This document shows, in pieces, positions 8,409 to 15,796 of a stretch of DNA of 18,290 nucleotides (the stretch's first letter is position 1; each line of letters begins with the position of its first letter). Source of the DNA: Ghiorsea sp. (GTDB lineage Bacteria; Pseudomonadota; Zetaproteobacteria; Mariprofundales; Mariprofundaceae). The notes beneath the pieces are model-generated. The model had not been told where the DNA came from, made no database searches, and saw nothing but the letters and a program-made list of their open reading frames with translations. Location: the NCBI GenBank assembly GCA_027053695.1, contig JALUHL010000235.1, positions 1 to 18,290 of the forward strand, given 5' to 3'. Both the position numbers and the translations under genes were made by a program.

Positions 8409-8857
8409 GTTTGCAACAATACCTTAATCTTCTGCGCATAAGCAAGCGGGTCAATTTCTCTGCCTTCGCGCTGAGATTCGTACACCGTCTCCGCCAAGAC
8501 TTCTAAAATCATATGCAACGCATCATGTCTATCTGCTTTTTTCTCTATCATTTGCACTTCCATCAGCTTCGCCGCTTCAATGGGCTGCTTGGTGGCAAGC
8601 TGCTCCTCAATGGCAAGGTGTAATGATAAATGAAGATAGGGGTTCATGCCGTCATCAACTTGGAAATCACGCTCTAAAAAGTCTTCCATATCATTGAAAA
8701 AATGATGGTATTCAGGGTGCATTTTAATCACACGCGCAATGCGCACTTCCATAGCGTTCAGCGGTAAGTCGGCTTGGGCTTTTTGCCATGCATCCCAAAA
8801 GATTTGCCTGTGGGCTCTAAGCGTGTTGCGGTCGGGCTGTGGGCTTTGCTCTGTCAT
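8405..8857 (-). CDS. DUF1841 family protein
   Basis: 150-residue soluble protein of unknown function. The core reads RQIFWDAWQKAQADLPL, HPEYHHFFND and GMNPYLHLSLHLAIEEQLAT, which I recognise as the DUF1841 signature (histidine-rich helical protein found in beta-, gamma- and related proteobacteria). The start is set at ATG 8857 (MTEQSPQPDRN): the frame stays open a further 92 codons upstream, but that extension has low-complexity, unrelated sequence and would overlap the divergent cyclase gene. There is no Shine-Dalgarno sequence before this ATG, and a good promoter predicts transcription to begin at the start codon, so the message may be leaderless. The conserved His and acidic residues could suggest metal binding, but no activity is known to me. 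It overlaps the downstream membrane-protein gene by 4 bases. Confidence 0.85.
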   Translation of the reverse strand: MTEQSPQPDRNTLRAHRQIFWDAWQKAQADLPLNAMEVRIARVIKMHPEYHHFFNDMEDFLERDFQVDDGMNPYLHLSLHLAIEEQLATKQPIEAAKLMEVQMIEKKADRHDALHMILEVLAETVYESQREGREIDPLAYAQKIKVLLQT

Positions 8858-8863
8858 TGGAGA

Positions 8864-8892
8864 AATATAGGAAGAGGCTTGGCATTTGTCGA
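8864..8892 (-). promoter_or_regulatory. Sigma-70 type promoter of the DUF1841 operon
   Basis: On the minus strand, TCGACA (8892-8887, 5 of 6 matches to TTGACA) is followed by exactly 17 bases and TATATT (8869-8864, 5 of 6 to TATAAT). Counting seven bases on, +1 falls at about 8857, the A of the ATG of the DUF1841 gene. This agrees with the absence of a ribosome binding site there. Confidence 0.6.
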
Positions 8893-8902
8893 GAATATAG
8901 GC

Positions 8903-10495
8903 ATGCTTAGGCTTATGCCCAGCTTGTTGATTAAAGATAAGGAAGGAAAACGGCACGTCCCTCTTGATAGGTTGACGACCATTGGCAGGCATCCCAACAA
9001 TAGCATTTGTATTCCTGAAAGTGTTATTTCCAAAGCGCATGCAAAAATTCAAGAGGTTGACGGCAAGTATATCTTTGAAGATTTGGGTAGCGCTAATGGC
9101 TCTTATTTTAACGAACTTCGCATTACCCAACATACATTTTCAGATGGAGATACACTTCGATTAGGGCATACATACCTTACATTTAAAGATACATCTGAAG
9201 TTAAACATGATGTCAGCGCTTTGGTTAGCTTTGAACAATTTGATGATAGCAAAACAACAGAGTTTCAAGAACGCGTGGATGTGGCTGAATTTGAGCGTTT
9301 TCAACCTGAGCAAGAAGTCACTAGCGTTGCATCACTTCGTGTGGATTACGAGAAATTAAGATTAGGTCAAGAACTGCTTCAACATATTGGTTTTGAACGT
9401 GATTTGGATACTCTTTTAAACACGGTAGCCAAACAAATCGTTCCTATGTTTGCTGCGGATAGGGGTGTTGTCCTACTGCTTAATGATTTGGGTTCATTTG
9501 AAACTAAAGCTGTACATAGCATCGAAAAGTTGGATGCACCAATTACGGTATCCAATTCAATTCTGACAGAGGTTAAAAATACTAAAACCGCAGTATTGTT
9601 ATCCAAAAACGAAAAAGAAGATGAAATTGCTAAAGTTTCTTCTTTAAAAATTATGGGGATTTCCTCGGTGATGTGTGCCCCTATTATTCATGATGAAGTG
9701 GTGATTGGTGTGATTCACCTTGATTTACGCACTGGGCAAGGTGGCTTTATCAAAAAAGATTTACAATTGCTGGGTGGCATCAGCACTTATATTGCTATGG
9801 CCGTAGAAAATGCACGCCTGACTGAAAAAATCAAACATGAAACACACATGCAGGCACAGTTTGAACGCCTTTTATCGCCCAGCATTGTCAAACAATTGGT
9901 ATCAGGTAAACTTAATATCGGTCAAGCAGGAGAGCTAAGGCAAGTCACGATTATGTTTGTTGATATTCGAGGGTTTACGCGCATGAGCCAAAAATCTGAA
10001 CCCGAAGATGTGGTGCGCTTGCTTAATGCATATTTTGAGCGTGTGGTTGAAATCATTTTCAAATATGGTGGTACGGTGGATAAGTTTATGGGTGATGGGG
10101 TGATGGTATTATTTGGTGCGCCCATCGCCATGAATCAACAAGCTGATGCTGCTGTTTCATGCGCCTTGGAGATTCAAGCCATGTTGAGCGATTGGAATAA
10201 AGAGCGCATAAAGCATAAACAGCCCCTGATTCCTGTGGGCATTGGCATCAATAGTGGTGAGGTTGTTGTGGGTGCGATTGGTTCGAGTAAAACCATGCAA
10301 TACACTTGCATTGGTAATGCTGTGAATGTGGCTGCAAGGCTTACAGGTGTTGCCAAAGCTGGGCAAACCATTGCCAGCCAAAGCACCATGAAAGCCCTGC
10401 AATCCAAAGTGAAATTCAAAGCTTTGCCGCCGCAAGATATCAAAGGCTTTGAAGGGCAAGTCCAAGCTTATGATGTCCTAGGTTTGATAGGTTAA
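8903..10495 (+). CDS. FHA-GAF-class III nucleotide cyclase (probable adenylate cyclase)
   Basis: 530-residue cytoplasmic signalling protein with three domains. An FHA phosphothreonine-binding domain spans about 5-95 (GRHPNN at 28-33, SKAHAKI with S43 and H46, GSANGSY). A GAF sensor domain spans about 168-303. A class III cyclase domain spans about 345-530. The cyclase has both metal aspartates, D354 (FVDIRGF) and D398 (DKFMGDG); purine-selecting K394; T468 where mammalian enzymes have Asp1018; and the transition-state pair N475 and R479 (NVAAR). Thr at the second purine site is typical of class IIIb adenylate cyclases, a group including bicarbonate-responsive enzymes, so cAMP is the likely product; FHA ligand and GAF ligand are unknown. 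The start is ATG 8903, chosen because the FHA fold begins at once; ATG 8915 is an alternative. Earlier in-frame codons would run into the opposite DUF1841 gene. sdhE begins 5 bases after its stop. Confidence 0.9.
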   Translation: MLRLMPSLLIKDKEGKRHVPLDRLTTIGRHPNNSICIPESVISKAHAKIQEVDGKYIFEDLGSANGSYFNELRITQHTFSDGDTLRLGHTYLTFKDTSEVKHDVSALVSFEQFDDSKTTEFQERVDVAEFERFQPEQEVTSVASLRVDYEKLRLGQELLQHIGFERDLDTLLNTVAKQIVPMFAADRGVVLLLNDLGSFETKAVHSIEKLDAPITVSNSILTEVKNTKTAVLLSKNEKEDEIAKVSSLKIMGISSVMCAPIIHDEVVIGVIHLDLRTGQGGFIKKDLQLLGGISTYIAMAVENARLTEKIKHETHMQAQFERLLSPSIVKQLVSGKLNIGQAGELRQVTIMFVDIRGFTRMSQKSEPEDVVRLLNAYFERVVEIIFKYGGTVDKFMGDGVMVLFGAPIAMNQQADAAVSCALEIQAMLSDWNKERIKHKQPLIPVGIGINSGEVVVGAIGSSKTMQYTCIGNAVNVAARLTGVAKAGQTIASQSTMKALQSKVKFKALPPQDIKGFEGQVQAYDVLGLIG

Positions 10496-10500
10496 GCTTG

Positions 10501-10725
10501 GTGAATGAAGTGCAGTTGCGTGGCTTACAATACCGCCTACAACGCCAAGGCATGTTGGAGTTGGATGTCTGGCTATCTGCTCTTAAACTTGCGCTACAAA
10601 GCCCTGATAAGCAGGTCATAGAGAGCGTTGAAAGATTGCTGCAAATGGAAGTACCCGATTTGATTGCTATGCAGACAGGGCAAAGACCTATCCCTAAGGA
10701 GCTTAAACCATGGTTAGATATATAA
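10501..10725 (+). CDS. sdhE: SdhE-like FAD assembly factor (succinate dehydrogenase assembly factor 2 family)
   Basis: 74-residue protein of the SdhE/YgfY/Sdh5 family, which helps attach FAD covalently to succinate dehydrogenase (and fumarate reductase) flavoproteins. Visible signatures are LQYRLQRQGMLELD, corresponding to the RRGMRELD helix of E. coli SdhE, then RLLQMEVPDLIAMQTGQRPIPKEL matching the LLxxxxPDLxxxxxGxxxPxEL half. In the RGxxE motif used for flavinylation, glycine and glutamate are kept but the arginine just before glycine is glutamine here (QGMLE). There is no ATG; GTG 10501 is preferred, with TTG 10498 possible, behind a weak TAGG. It follows the cyclase stop by 5 bases and overlaps the next gene by 16 bases, so all three are probably one transcript. 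Family call is good; retained activity is inferred. Confidence 0.75.
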   Translation: MNEVQLRGLQYRLQRQGMLELDVWLSALKLALQSPDKQVIESVERLLQMEVPDLIAMQTGQRPIPKELKPWLDI

Positions 10726-11456
10726 GTATATGCTGCTTGATTTTAGGGCTTACGGCTTGTACAACAGAGCAGGAACAAGCTGAAATACCGATAGAGACCA
10801 CATCAACAACCGAAGCAGTATTGCCGGCCTTACATATTCAACCTGATGTGTATGACTTGGGCGACATCAAAGAAGGAGAGGCTGCCATTGCCACCTTCCT
10901 TATTCGCAACAATAGCCAGCAAAGCATTGAGCTTGTGGATATTCAAGCCTCTTGTGGTTGTACAGCCGCAGAGCCTGATAGCTATATCATTGCGCCCAAT
11001 AGCTTCACCCAGCTCAAAGTAGCTGTGGATACCACAGCCAAACAAGATGATATTAAGAAAGCTGTGTATATCACGGATTCTTTGGGGCATAAAGCTACGG
11101 CGATGTTGCGCTTTAATGTGATTGATAACCCTCATTTTGCCATGAAAAAGGGTGGCGTTAAGGGTATTTTTGATGGGCAATGTGCCGCTTGTCATTTTGA
11201 GCCACTTGTAGGCGTTAAAGAGCCTAGCAAACTTTATGAGGTCGGTTGTGCCATGTGTCATGGGCAAGATGCAGAAGGTGCTTACGCACCAAGCCTTCAC
11301 GGTCAAACCCTTGCTCATCTCAAGCAAGTGATTACCCATGGCATGGGTAATCGGCAAATGCCAGGCTTTAGCACAGCCAATGGTGGCCCTTTAACGGATG
11401 TGCAGATTCAAGGTTTGCTTACATGGCTACAAGCATTACCTGAGCCTAAAAAATAA
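10710..11456 (+). CDS. Lipoprotein with DUF1573 domain fused to a c-type cytochrome domain
   Basis: 248 residues. The N-terminus MVRYISICCLILGLTAC is a lipoprotein signal with lipobox LTAC, C17 being the lipidated residue, so the protein is anchored on the outer face of a membrane. Residues about 40-137 form a DUF1573 (Ig-like) domain with its signature ASCGCTAAEPD. The C-terminal 100 residues carry two heme-attachment motifs, CAACH (158-162) and CAMCH (180-184), only 17 residues apart, and MPGF (M217), a possible axial ligand. Usual monoheme domains have one CxxCH, so this may be a compact diheme domain, or only one site may be used. A role in periplasmic electron transfer is inferred. The ATG lies inside the end of sdhE behind AAGGAG (10696-10701), indicating coupled translation. 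I do not know a named homologue. Confidence 0.85.
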   Translation: MVRYISICCLILGLTACTTEQEQAEIPIETTSTTEAVLPALHIQPDVYDLGDIKEGEAAIATFLIRNNSQQSIELVDIQASCGCTAAEPDSYIIAPNSFTQLKVAVDTTAKQDDIKKAVYITDSLGHKATAMLRFNVIDNPHFAMKKGGVKGIFDGQCAACHFEPLVGVKEPSKLYEVGCAMCHGQDAEGAYAPSLHGQTLAHLKQVITHGMGNRQMPGFSTANGGPLTDVQIQGLLTWLQALPEPKK

Positions 11457-11541
11457 ACGATCCTGTATTCGCAGGCTAGTATTCGCCGAGCAGTTGGCTA
11501 CACTGCGCACGGTATTGCGTATGAATTGAAGGAGTGCATTT

Positions 11542-12657
11542 ATGCCTTGGAACCAAAATCAGGATAACAACCCATGGGGCAACAAACCCAACGGCTCATC
11601 AGGCGGTGGCGGCAACAACAAACAAACACCACCCGATTTGGATAAAATGCTTAAAGACCTTAATGAAAAATTTGGCGGTTTTTTTGGTGGCGGCAAAGGC
11701 GGAAACCAAGGTGGTGATGCTCCAGAAATCAGTAAAGGTATGATTATGACGGTTATTGGTGTGGCTTTTGTAGTGTGGCTAGCATCAGGATTTTATAAAG
11801 TTGAAGCCGATGAAGAGGCTGTAGTGCTTAGGTTTGGTCAACATGTGGACACACGCAGCCCAGGTTTGAACTGGCATCTTCCTTATCCCATTGAGACCGT
11901 TGAAAAAATACCAACGCTTTCAGTGCAACGGTTGACGATTGGTTTTAGAGCGTTTGCGGATGGCAGAGTGCGTAAAATGAGCCAAGAATCATTGATGTTG
12001 ACCAAAGATGAAAATATCGTGGATATTTCATTCGTGGTACAATACAAAATTTCAGACATCCAAAAATATCTCTTTGAAATTGATGCTTCTCAAGCCGTGC
12101 AAACGGTTAGGGATGCTGCTGAAAGCTCAATTCGCGCGGTGATTGGTAGCACCTTAATTGATGATGTGATGACCGATAAAAAAGCAGATGTAGAAGCGGA
12201 AACGCGCATAACAATTCAAAAAATATTGGATGCATATAACGCAGGTATTCGTGTGACTACGGTAACCCTAAAAGATGTGCAGCCACCTGAGCGTGTGAGT
12301 AAAGAGTTTAAAGATGTGGCGAGTGCGCGTGAGGATAAAGAGCGCGCTAAGAATGAAGCTGAAGCTTATGCCAATAGTATTATTCCAAATGCAAGGGGTG
12401 AGGCTAAGAAGAAGATTCTTGAATCTGAAGCCTATGCCAAAGAAGTAGAAGATAGAGCAACAGGCGAGGCAGACCGCTTCAATAGCTTGCTTCAAGCCTA
12501 CAAAAAAGCACCTAAAGTAACGCGTAAACGTTTATATTTAGAGACTATGGAAGAAGTGTTGGCAGGGGCTGATAAAGTGATTATCGATTCAAAAGTTGCA
12601 GGTCAGGTCTTACCATACTTGCCTCTGGGTAGCTCTGGTAAAGTGGAGGTGAAATAA
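11542..12657 (+). CDS. hflK: FtsH protease modulator HflK
   Basis: Inner-membrane SPFH/band-7 protein that, with HflC, builds a large periplasmic cage around the FtsH protease and tunes its activity against membrane proteins. 371 residues. The HflK-type N-terminus is Gly/Asn-rich (residues 1-60, with PWGNKPN and PPDLDKMLKDL), then a membrane segment at about 66-84, then the SPFH core starting VEADEEAVVLRFGQ and passing through PGLNWHLPYPIETV, DENIVDISFVVQYKI and RAVIGSTLIDDVMTDKK. A charged coiled-coil (about 250-320, EDKERAKNEAEAYANSIIPNA at its centre) precedes a C-terminal tail. The start has a strong AAGGAG at 11529-11534. The stop and the hflC start share one base (TAATG). Confidence 0.96.
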   Translation: MPWNQNQDNNPWGNKPNGSSGGGGNNKQTPPDLDKMLKDLNEKFGGFFGGGKGGNQGGDAPEISKGMIMTVIGVAFVVWLASGFYKVEADEEAVVLRFGQHVDTRSPGLNWHLPYPIETVEKIPTLSVQRLTIGFRAFADGRVRKMSQESLMLTKDENIVDISFVVQYKISDIQKYLFEIDASQAVQTVRDAAESSIRAVIGSTLIDDVMTDKKADVEAETRITIQKILDAYNAGIRVTTVTLKDVQPPERVSKEFKDVASAREDKERAKNEAEAYANSIIPNARGEAKKKILESEAYAKEVEDRATGEADRFNSLLQAYKKAPKVTRKRLYLETMEEVLAGADKVIIDSKVAGQVLPYLPLGSSGKVEVK

Positions 12658-13529
12658 TGAGCCCTAAACAAATGATTACAGGTTTAATTTTCGCTGCCAT
12701 CTTTATTTTTGTAAGCCGTAGTGCATTTATTGTGGATCAACGCGATCAAGCATTGGTGATGCAATTTGGTGATATTACAGGCGCACCCATTACCGAGCCA
12801 GGCTTAAAGTGGAAGCTGCCTTGGCAAAATGTTGTCGTTTTTGATAAGCGCCTACTTGCCAGTGATGACCTTCCCAATGAAGTCATCACCAAAGACAAAA
12901 AGAAAATCCTTGTCGATAGTTTTACCCGCTGGAAAATTATAGACCCACTTAAAGTGTATCAGGTTGCCAAAACTCGTGAACGTGTGGAATCACGCATGCA
13001 AGATGTGGTGGGTGCTAAGGTGCGTGAAGTCTTGGGGCAACATACGTTGCATGAAATTGTAACTGGTGGTGAAGGCGGAGATAAACGGACTGCACTGATG
13101 ATTTCCATTCGTGATTTGGCAGATGCTGAGGTATCATCATTGGGTGTAAAAGTGGTGGATGTGCGCATCAAACGCGCCGACCTACCTGAAGATAACTCTG
13201 ATTCAGTCTTCCGTCGTATGAAAGCTGAACGGCAACGGATTGCCAAACAATACCGTTCTGAAGGTGAAGAAGCGGCGAAAGAAATTCGGGCAACCGCAGA
13301 TAAAGAAAGAAAATTCTTATTGGCTGATGCATACAAACAATCTGAAATTATCAAAGGTAATGCGGATGCAAAAGCAACTAAAATTTATGCGCAGTCTTAC
13401 CAAAAAGACCCTGAATTTTATGCTTTTACACGTTCACTTGAGGCATACAAAACATCCATGATGAAACAAAGCCGTATTATTCTATCACCAAACTCAGAGT
13501 TCTTTCACTTTTTCGAAAAATCTAAATAA
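12657..13529 (+). CDS. hflC: FtsH protease modulator HflC
   Basis: Partner of HflK in the inner-membrane HflKC-FtsH supercomplex. 290 residues, the normal length. One membrane segment lies near the N-terminus (about 5-22, ITGLIFAAIFIFVSRSAF), followed by the SPFH domain with VDQRDQALVMQFGDI, PGLKWKLPWQNVVVFDKR, ITKDKKKILVDSFTRWKI and VKVVDVRIKRADLPE. A charged helix with RMKAERQRIAKQYRSEGEE follows, and the C-terminal portion ends with QSRIILSPNSEFFHFF, all typical of HflC. The start overlaps the hflK stop by one base, and GGAGGT at 12645-12650 is a strong ribosome binding site. The next gene starts 5 bases beyond the stop. Confidence 0.97.
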   Translation: MSPKQMITGLIFAAIFIFVSRSAFIVDQRDQALVMQFGDITGAPITEPGLKWKLPWQNVVVFDKRLLASDDLPNEVITKDKKKILVDSFTRWKIIDPLKVYQVAKTRERVESRMQDVVGAKVREVLGQHTLHEIVTGGEGGDKRTALMISIRDLADAEVSSLGVKVVDVRIKRADLPEDNSDSVFRRMKAERQRIAKQYRSEGEEAAKEIRATADKERKFLLADAYKQSEIIKGNADAKATKIYAQSYQKDPEFYAFTRSLEAYKTSMMKQSRIILSPNSEFFHFFEKSK

Positions 13530-13534
13530 GTGTA

Positions 13535-13720
13535 ATGAATGATTTATGGGCGGCTTTAGGGCTGGTCTTGGTTTTGGAAGGGGCGCTTTATGCGCTTTTT
13601 CCAGAAGCCATGGTCAGAATGCTTAAAAAGATTCCACAAATGCCTATTTCATCGCTTCGCTTTATGGGCTTTTGCTCATTGGCGGTAGGCTGGATGATTG
13701 TGTGGTGGGTTCGCCACTAG
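13535..13720 (+). CDS. DUF2065 family small membrane protein (YjeT-like)
   Basis: 61 residues with two hydrophobic segments, about 5-22 (WAALGLVLVLEGALYALF) and about 41-58 (LRFMGFCSLAVGWMIVWW), separated by a short loop with EAMVRMLKKIPQMP. This matches DUF2065, the family of E. coli YjeT, which also sits directly after hflC. Function is not established; position next to hflKC suggests a link to the HflKC-FtsH membrane complex. It starts 5 bases after the hflC stop with no obvious Shine-Dalgarno sequence, so translation may depend on ribosomes finishing hflC. Confidence 0.9.
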   Translation: MNDLWAALGLVLVLEGALYALFPEAMVRMLKKIPQMPISSLRFMGFCSLAVGWMIVWWVRH

Positions 13721-13760
13721 AGCCTATCCTTAAAAAGCTTATTTTATTTTCAATATAGGG

Positions 13761-13790
13761 CTTGAAAACGCTTTGCTGCGTCATTATAAA
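13761..13790 (+). promoter_or_regulatory. Overlapping sigma-32 / sigma-70 promoter of htpG
   Basis: CTTGAAA at 13761-13767 is the full sigma-32 -35 consensus. After 11 bases comes CGTCATTA (13779-13786), which fits the core C--CAT of the -10 consensus CCCCATNT. The same stretch read for sigma-70 gives TTGAAA (13762-13767), 17 bases, and TATAAA (13785-13790), each 5 of 6. htpG is a classic heat-shock gene in E. coli, so dual basal and heat-shock control is reasonable. Remaining bases up to the ATG hold the leader and the ribosome binding site AGAGG (13813-13817). Confidence 0.6.
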
Positions 13791-13822
13791 AAAGTATCAA
13801 TAACAACACAGTAGAGGTAACC

Positions 13823-15691
13823 ATGTCTAAAGAAACCATGAATTTCCAAACCGAAGTCAAACAACTTTTGGACTTGATGATTCATTCCCTTTATTCCAAT
13901 AAAGAAATTTTCTTGCGTGAACTGATTTCTAATGCATCGGATGCGACCGATAAACTTCGCTTTGAAGCCACGACCGATGATGCCTTGTTTGAAGGTGATT
14001 CAGATTTGCATGTCTTTGTTGATTTCGATAAAGATGCTAAGACCATCACCATTTCAGATAATGGCATTGGCATGAATCATGAAGAAGTGATTGAAAATAT
14101 CGGTACTATTGCCCGCTCTGGCACCAAAGAATTTTTTACCCAACTCTCAGGCGACCAAGAAAAAGATGCCCATTTGATTGGTCAATTTGGTGTTGGCTTT
14201 TATTCATCATTCCTTGTCGCTGATAAAGTCACTTTAACCACGCGCCGTGCAGGCACAAGCCCTGAACATGGTGTACGTTGGGAATCAGCGGGTGATGGTG
14301 AGTTCACCATCGAAACTGTAAGCAAAGAGAAGCGGGGCACTGAAATTGTACTTCATCTGCGTGATGATGCGGAAGAATTTTTAAATGATTGGAAATTGCG
14401 CTCTGTTATCAACAAGTATGCAGATCATGTGCCTTTCCCCATCCGCATGTATAAACCTGCTGAAGAAGGTAAAGAGCCTGAAATTGAAACCGTAAACCAA
14501 GCTTCTGCATTGTGGGCACAGCCTAAATCTGAGCTTAAAGAAGAAGATTATGTTAATTTTTACAAGCATGTTGCTCACGATTTCGAGGATCCACTTGCTT
14601 ATGTGCACCAACGCTTAGAAGGGCAATATGAATACACACTATTATTCTATATCCCCAAACGCGCACCCTTTGATTTGTGGCAAGCAGAAGCCAAACATGG
14701 GGTAAAACTCTACGTGAAACGTGTATATATCATGGATGCGACTGAAGATTTGATGCCGCGCTACCTTCGCTTTGTCCGTGGTGTGATGGATTCATCGGAC
14801 TTGCCACTGAATGTGTCGCGTGAAATTTTGCAGCATAGCCCAGCCATGACAGCCATGAAAAAAGGTGCAACCAAACGCGTGCTCTCTTGGCTTAAAGACT
14901 TGGCTAAAAAAGAAGAAGATAAGTACGCAGAATTTTATGCAGAGTTTGGTAACTGCTTAAAAGAAGGCGTGATTGAAGATGAAAAGAATAAAGATGCCAT
15001 TGCTGCATTGCTTCGCTTCTCGAGCACAGTATCGGATGAACAAAGCGTCACCCTTGAGCAATACATTGCGCGTATGAAAGAAGGGCAAGATACCATTTAC
15101 TATATCACAGCGGAAAATTTAGCGGCTGCAAAAAATAGCCCGCATTTGGAAATCTTCCGCAAAAAAGGTGTTGAAGTGTTGTTGCTTGCTGACCGTATTG
15201 ATGAATGGTTGGTTGGCCACTTGGACAAATTTGATGGCAAAGAACTCAAATCTATTGCCAAAGGTGAGCTAGACTTATCAGGCATTGGCGAAGATGCTGA
15301 AGAAGAAAAGAAAGAGCATGAAGAAGCTGTAAAATCGGCAGAGCCTGCCGTGAAGAAGCTTAAGGAAGCTCTAGGTGATAAAGTTAAAGATGTACGCACA
15401 ACTGACCGTTTAACGGCTTCACCTGCATGTTTGGTCTCAGATAACTTTGACATATCAGGCAATATGGAGCGTATTTTGAAACAAGCTGGTCAAGATGTGC
15501 CTAGCGTGCAGCCCATTTTGGAAATCAATCCAGAGCACGATTTGGTCAAACGTTTAGCAAAAATGCGTTCTAAAGATAAAATTGCTGATTTTTCAGCTAT
15601 TCTTTTTGACCAAGCCGTGCTTGCTGAAGGCGCATTGCCTGAAGATCCAGCAGGGTTTGTACGCAAAATCAACGCATTACTCGTTTCATAG
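13823..15691 (+). CDS. htpG: Molecular chaperone HtpG (bacterial Hsp90)
   Basis: ATP-dependent cytoplasmic dimeric chaperone. 622 residues, matching the family (E. coli 624). The N-terminal GHKL ATPase domain (about 1-220) shows [19 protein letters not shown] with catalytic E33 and N37, ISDNGIGM with nucleotide-binding D79, [11 protein letters not shown] and the lid/glycine loop [16 protein letters not shown]. The middle domain includes [20 protein letters not shown], with the arginine that reaches the ATP phosphate in the closed dimer. The C-terminal dimerisation domain covers about 510-622, after a charged EEEKKEHEE linker region. It starts at ATG 13823 behind AGAGG, downstream of a heat-shock-type promoter. 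tgt begins 9 bases after its stop, so heat-shock transcription could extend into the tgt-yajC-secD genes. Confidence 0.98.
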   Translation: MSKETMNFQTEVKQLLDLMIHSLYSNKEIFLRELISNASDATDKLRFEATTDDALFEGDSDLHVFVDFDKDAKTITISDNGIGMNHEEVIENIGTIARSGTKEFFTQLSGDQEKDAHLIGQFGVGFYSSFLVADKVTLTTRRAGTSPEHGVRWESAGDGEFTIETVSKEKRGTEIVLHLRDDAEEFLNDWKLRSVINKYADHVPFPIRMYKPAEEGKEPEIETVNQASALWAQPKSELKEEDYVNFYKHVAHDFEDPLAYVHQRLEGQYEYTLLFYIPKRAPFDLWQAEAKHGVKLYVKRVYIMDATEDLMPRYLRFVRGVMDSSDLPLNVSREILQHSPAMTAMKKGATKRVLSWLKDLAKKEEDKYAEFYAEFGNCLKEGVIEDEKNKDAIAALLRFSSTVSDEQSVTLEQYIARMKEGQDTIYYITAENLAAAKNSPHLEIFRKKGVEVLLLADRIDEWLVGHLDKFDGKELKSIAKGELDLSGIGEDAEEEKKEHEEAVKSAEPAVKKLKEALGDKVKDVRTTDRLTASPACLVSDNFDISGNMERILKQAGQDVPSVQPILEINPEHDLVKRLAKMRSKDKIADFSAILFDQAVLAEGALPEDPAGFVRKINALLVS

Positions 15692-15698
15692 CTGATAT

Positions 15699-15796
15699 AG
15701 GTGTCTGCACTTTCATTTAAAATCATTGCCAAAGATGAGCAAGGATTTGCGCGTCGTGGTGAAGTAACTTTACCGCACGGCAAAGTGCAGACACCT
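15699..15796 (+). promoter_or_regulatory. Perfect 15-bp inverted repeat enclosing the tgt start codon
   Basis: AGGTGTCTGCACTTT at 15699-15713 is matched exactly by its reverse complement AAAGTGCAGACACCT at 15782-15796, leaving a 68-base loop. The left arm contains the GTG start (15701-15703) and the following four codons; the right arm lies in the coding sequence for KVQTP. In RNA the arms could pair and bury the start codon. Repeat is seen directly; a regulatory effect is inference. Confidence 0.55.

Noticed and set aside
8774..8902. Upstream in-frame extension of the cyclase gene giving a 573-residue protein
   Set aside because: The extra 43 residues lie opposite the DUF1841 gene, are not FHA-like, and the FHA domain begins naturally at the ATG at 8903.
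8858..9133. Upstream extension of the DUF1841 frame to a 242-residue protein
   Set aside because: The added residues are unlike DUF1841 and lie antisense to the FHA domain of a conserved protein; the ATG at 8857 gives the usual family length.
10830..11357. Minus-strand 175-residue open frame
   Set aside because: It is antisense to the DUF1573-cytochrome lipoprotein, whose signal, lipobox and heme motifs are clear; no recognisable domain in the antisense frame.
11492..11526. Possible sigma-70 promoter for hflK with TATGAA as the -10
   Set aside because: The best -35 at 17 bases spacing (GCTACA) matches only 3 of 6 positions; not strong enough to list.
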